This document shows, one piece after another, positions 22,577 to 24,169 of a DNA stretch of 24,169 nucleotides. The stretch is from NCBI GenBank assembly GCA_903912585.1, contig CAIWHY010000253.1, forward strand, positions 1 to 24,169, read 5' to 3'. The notes under the pieces were generated by a model, which made no database searches, was not told where the DNA came from, and saw only the letters and a program-made list of their open reading frames with translations. Every line of letters begins with the position of its first letter. Position 1 is the stretch's first letter. This DNA comes from an uncultured Thermoleophilia bacterium. GTDB taxonomy: Bacteria; Actinomycetota; Thermoleophilia; UBA2241. The translations under genes and the position numbers were made by a program.

Positions 22577-23320
22577 TCAGCTCGCCTTCTTGGCTTTGCC
22601 GTTTTTGACGATGTAGTCCACCGGAGCGATGCCCGACAGCGGCGGCTGCGTCTTGCCCTCGACGACGAGCTTGACCATCGAGGGGCTGCCCAGCCGCACC
22701 CAGAGCACCTTTCCCTTGAACTTCCTGGAGTGACCCTTGGCGAGAGTACCGCTGGAGAGCACCGTCCCCGTGGCACTGTCCCTGCGCACCTGCATCCAGC
22801 AGTCGCCGAAGGCAGCGTTGATCTTGAGGACGTCCTTGAGCTTGGCGGCCGCTGCCTGCGAGGGAGAAGCCGTCTGGCTCGCCTTCGGCGTCGGGCTGCC
22901 GCCGATCCCGAGCGCGCTCGGCGACGTCTGCGGCGCCTTCTGCTCTCCTCCGCGCCCGAGCACCCAGATCACGCCGAGGACGAGCAGACACAGGATCGCC
23001 ACGAACACGAGGGTGTTGCGGCCGCGGTGGCTGTGCGGCTTGCCGATGACCGAGGAGCCGCCGAACGGCTCGTCCTTCTCCCTCGACGGGCTCACGCGCG
23101 AGCGGTACTCGCCGATGATGACGTCCGGGTCGAGGCCGAGGTACTCGGAGTAGGTGCGCAGGAAGCCCTTGACGTACGTGGCGCCCGGCATGACGTCGAA
23201 GTCCTCGTTCTCCATGGCCTGCACGTACTTGACACGGATCTTCGTGTCCTCTTCGACCTGCTGGAGCGTGAGGTTGCGGCGCACCCGCGCCTCGCGCAGC
23301 GTGTTGCCGATCTCAAACAC
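22577..23320 (-). CDS. RodZ-like protein (HTH, single membrane helix, DUF4115)
   Basis: A 247-residue protein: a cytoplasmic HTH_25 domain at about 1-70 (FEIGNTLREARVRRNLTLQQ and ATYVKGFLRTYSEYLG), a single membrane helix at about 102-122, a Ser/Thr/Pro/Ala-rich linker (125-160), and a DUF4115 beta domain at about 165-240. This is the RodZ layout; RodZ links MreB to the wall-elongation machinery, while many actinobacterial homologues have no MreB partner. The start is GTG at 23320 with a rather distant GGAGA. It begins the run to yajQ, rimO and on to recX. Confidence 0.85.
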   Translation of the reverse strand: MFEIGNTLREARVRRNLTLQQVEEDTKIRVKYVQAMENEDFDVMPGATYVKGFLRTYSEYLGLDPDVIIGEYRSRVSPSREKDEPFGGSSVIGKPHSHRGRNTLVFVAILCLLVLGVIWVLGRGGEQKAPQTSPSALGIGGSPTPKASQTASPSQAAAAKLKDVLKINAAFGDCWMQVRRDSATGTVLSSGTLAKGHSRKFKGKVLWVRLGSPSMVKLVVEGKTQPPLSGIAPVDYIVKNGKAKKAS

Positions 23321-23380
23321 GGCGGTTGATGGTCTCCTCGGTAGGCCGGCGGCGGGCTCGTTGAGAGCGCCCGAACGTAC

Positions 23381-23409
23381 AGTCTAGTAAGCGGCCCCGG
23401 CGAAGACAA
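23381..23409 (-). promoter_or_regulatory. Promoter candidate for the rodZ-like - recX operon
   Basis: On the minus strand TTGTCT (23404-23409), a 17-bp spacer and TAGACT (23381-23386), each matching consensus at 4 of 6. It is the only reasonable pair in the 116-bp gap between ftsK and the rodZ-like gene, giving a leader of about 55 nt. Confidence 0.4.
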
Positions 23410-23412
23410 ATC

Positions 23413-23428
23413 GGGATGCGGGCATCCC
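23413..23428 (-). terminator. Terminator-like hairpin after ftsK
   Basis: GGGATG at 23413-23418 and CATCCC at 23423-23428 pair around a 4-nt loop, 8 bp after the ftsK stop. On the minus strand a short GATTTGTC follows. The T content is poor, so efficiency is doubtful. Confidence 0.4.
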
Positions 23429-23436
23429 CGGGAGCG

Positions 23437-24169
23437 TCAGAGCTCCTCCGCGGCCGCCTCGGGGAGGTCGGCGGCGGCGGGCGGCTCGGCGCCGCTCACG
23501 CGCGCCAGGGTGGCCGGCAGCTCCGCCTCGTCGATGAGCACGGCGCGCGCCTTGCTGCCGTCGTAGCCGGAGATGATGCCCATCTCCTCCATGATGTCGA
23601 TGAGCCGGCCGGCGCGGGCGTACCCGACGCGCAGGCGCCGCTGCAGCAGCGCGACGGAGGCGGCGCCGGTGCTCACGACCGTGCGGATGGCGTCGGCCAG
23701 GTACTCGTCGCCGCCGGCCGCCTGTGACTGCTGCTCTGAGTCCGGGCCCGACGGCTTCTCGAGCAGGTCTTCGCGGAACTCCGGTTTGGCCTGCCGCCGC
23801 CAGTGCTCGGTGAGCAGGCGCATCTCGTGCGCCGTGATCAGGGCGCCCTGGACGCGCAGCATGCGGTTGCTGCCCATGGGGCTGAAGAGCATGTCGCCCA
23901 TGCCGAGCAGGCTCTCGGCGCCGCCCTGGTCGAGGATGATGCGCGAGTCGGTCTGCGAGCTCACCGCGAAGGCGATGCGCGAGGGGATGTTGGTCTTGAT
24001 CATGCCGGTGACCACGTCCACGGAAGGGCGCTGGGTGGCGACGACGACGTGGACGCCGGAGCTGCGCCCCAGCTGGCCGAGGCGGATGATGCTGTCCTCG
24101 ACCTCCGACGGCGCCTGCATCATGAGGTCGGCGAGCTCGTCGACGATGACCATGATGTACGGCATCGGC
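23437..24169 (-). CDS. ftsK: DNA translocase FtsK, C-terminal part
   Basis: The last 243 residues of FtsK; the rest lies beyond the window edge. Visible are the Walker B region MVIVDELADLMM, the RecA-like motor core (LGRSSGVHVVVATQRPSVDVVTG is cut by no frameshift), and the C-terminal gamma winged helix at about visible residues 160-215 (SVALLQRRLRVGYARAGRLIDIM). The gamma domain reads polar DNA signals and activates XerCD at dif. A short acidic tail ends the protein. It is a SpoIIIE/FtsK motor that clears chromosome ends at the septum; the presence of a dif-like site 17 kb away in the same window is noteworthy. Confidence 0.95.
   Translation of the reverse strand, partial: PMPYIMVIVDELADLMMQAPSEVEDSIIRLGQLGRSSGVHVVVATQRPSVDVVTGMIKTNIPSRIAFAVSSQTDSRIILDQGGAESLLGMGDMLFSPMGSNRMLRVQGALITAHEMRLLTEHWRRQAKPEFREDLLEKPSGPDSEQQSQAAGGDEYLADAIRTVVSTGAASVALLQRRLRVGYARAGRLIDIMEEMGIISGYDGSKARAVLIDEAELPATLARVSGAEPPAAADLPEAAAEEL

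Noticed and set aside
22084..22776. Longer start for yajQ at 22776
   Set aside because: The extra 67 residues are an out-of-frame shadow of the rodZ-like gene; family homology begins at the ATG at 22575.
1..24169. CRISPR arrays, insertion sequences, rRNA and tRNA genes
   Set aside because: No regularly spaced repeats, transposase motifs, rRNA signatures or tRNA-like folds were seen by eye; a program such as tRNAscan-SE could still find something missed.

Overview
The window is very GC-rich and tightly packed, and reads as chromosomal core DNA from a deep-branching actinobacterium, most likely Thermoleophilia or a Rubrobacter-like relative. Three things point there: the order ftsK - rodZ-like - yajQ - rimO - pgsA - cinA - thpR - recA - recX - rny - miaB - Memo/AMMECR1 - miaA - dapF - dapL - hflX - dut; an FHA gene overlapping a MerR gene, as in the garA/odhI - ftsR pair of other actinobacteria; and a small single-motif RsiG. 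The placement is inferred from gene content, not from a database search.

Left arm (1-5754), mainly + strand. It holds the 3' part of a membrane-anchored VanW protein; a convergent minus-strand pair encoding a roadblock protein (MglB-like) and the Ras-like GTPase MglA; a PATAN/DUF4388 protein transcribed away from that pair; and then an operon of RsiG, zinc ribbon-FHA (GarA/OdhI-like), MerR (FtsR-like) and apt. The RsiG has an exact copy of the c-di-GMP-binding motif E-x3-S-x2-R-x3-Q-x3-D. MglA/MglB set polarity of type IV pili in other bacteria, and single-motif RsiG is known to hold the sigma factor WhiG in Rubrobacter, where the switch controls type IV pili. The left arm is therefore best read as a surface-motility and cell-cycle signalling region.

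Centre (5755-6319). This gene-free interval has two GC-rich hairpins behind apt and a 28-bp site at 6173-6200 built like a dif/XerCD site (11-bp arm, 6-bp core, 11-bp arm). Apart from mglB-mglA, every gene left of it is on + and every gene right of it is on -, so transcription converges on it as expected at a replication terminus.

Right arm (6320-24169), all minus strand. Read in the direction of transcription (right to left): ftsK (partial); a rodZ-like gene, yajQ, rimO, pgsA, cinA, thpR, recA and recX as one nearly gapless operon; a 375-bp gap with a promoter, a nine-codon upstream ORF, a long-range stem and an intrinsic terminator just before rny; then rny, miaB, Memo-like, AMMECR1-like, miaA, a terminator-like hairpin, dapF, dapL, hflX, dut and a Nudix hydrolase. 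The themes are DNA repair, RNA turnover and tRNA modification, lysine/peptidoglycan precursor synthesis by the LL-diaminopimelate aminotransferase route, and nucleotide-pool cleaning.

The observations most worth following are the RsiG/MglAB/PATAN neighbourhood, the dif-like site, the structured leader of rny, and rimO, whose conserved first cysteine lies upstream of any normal start codon.
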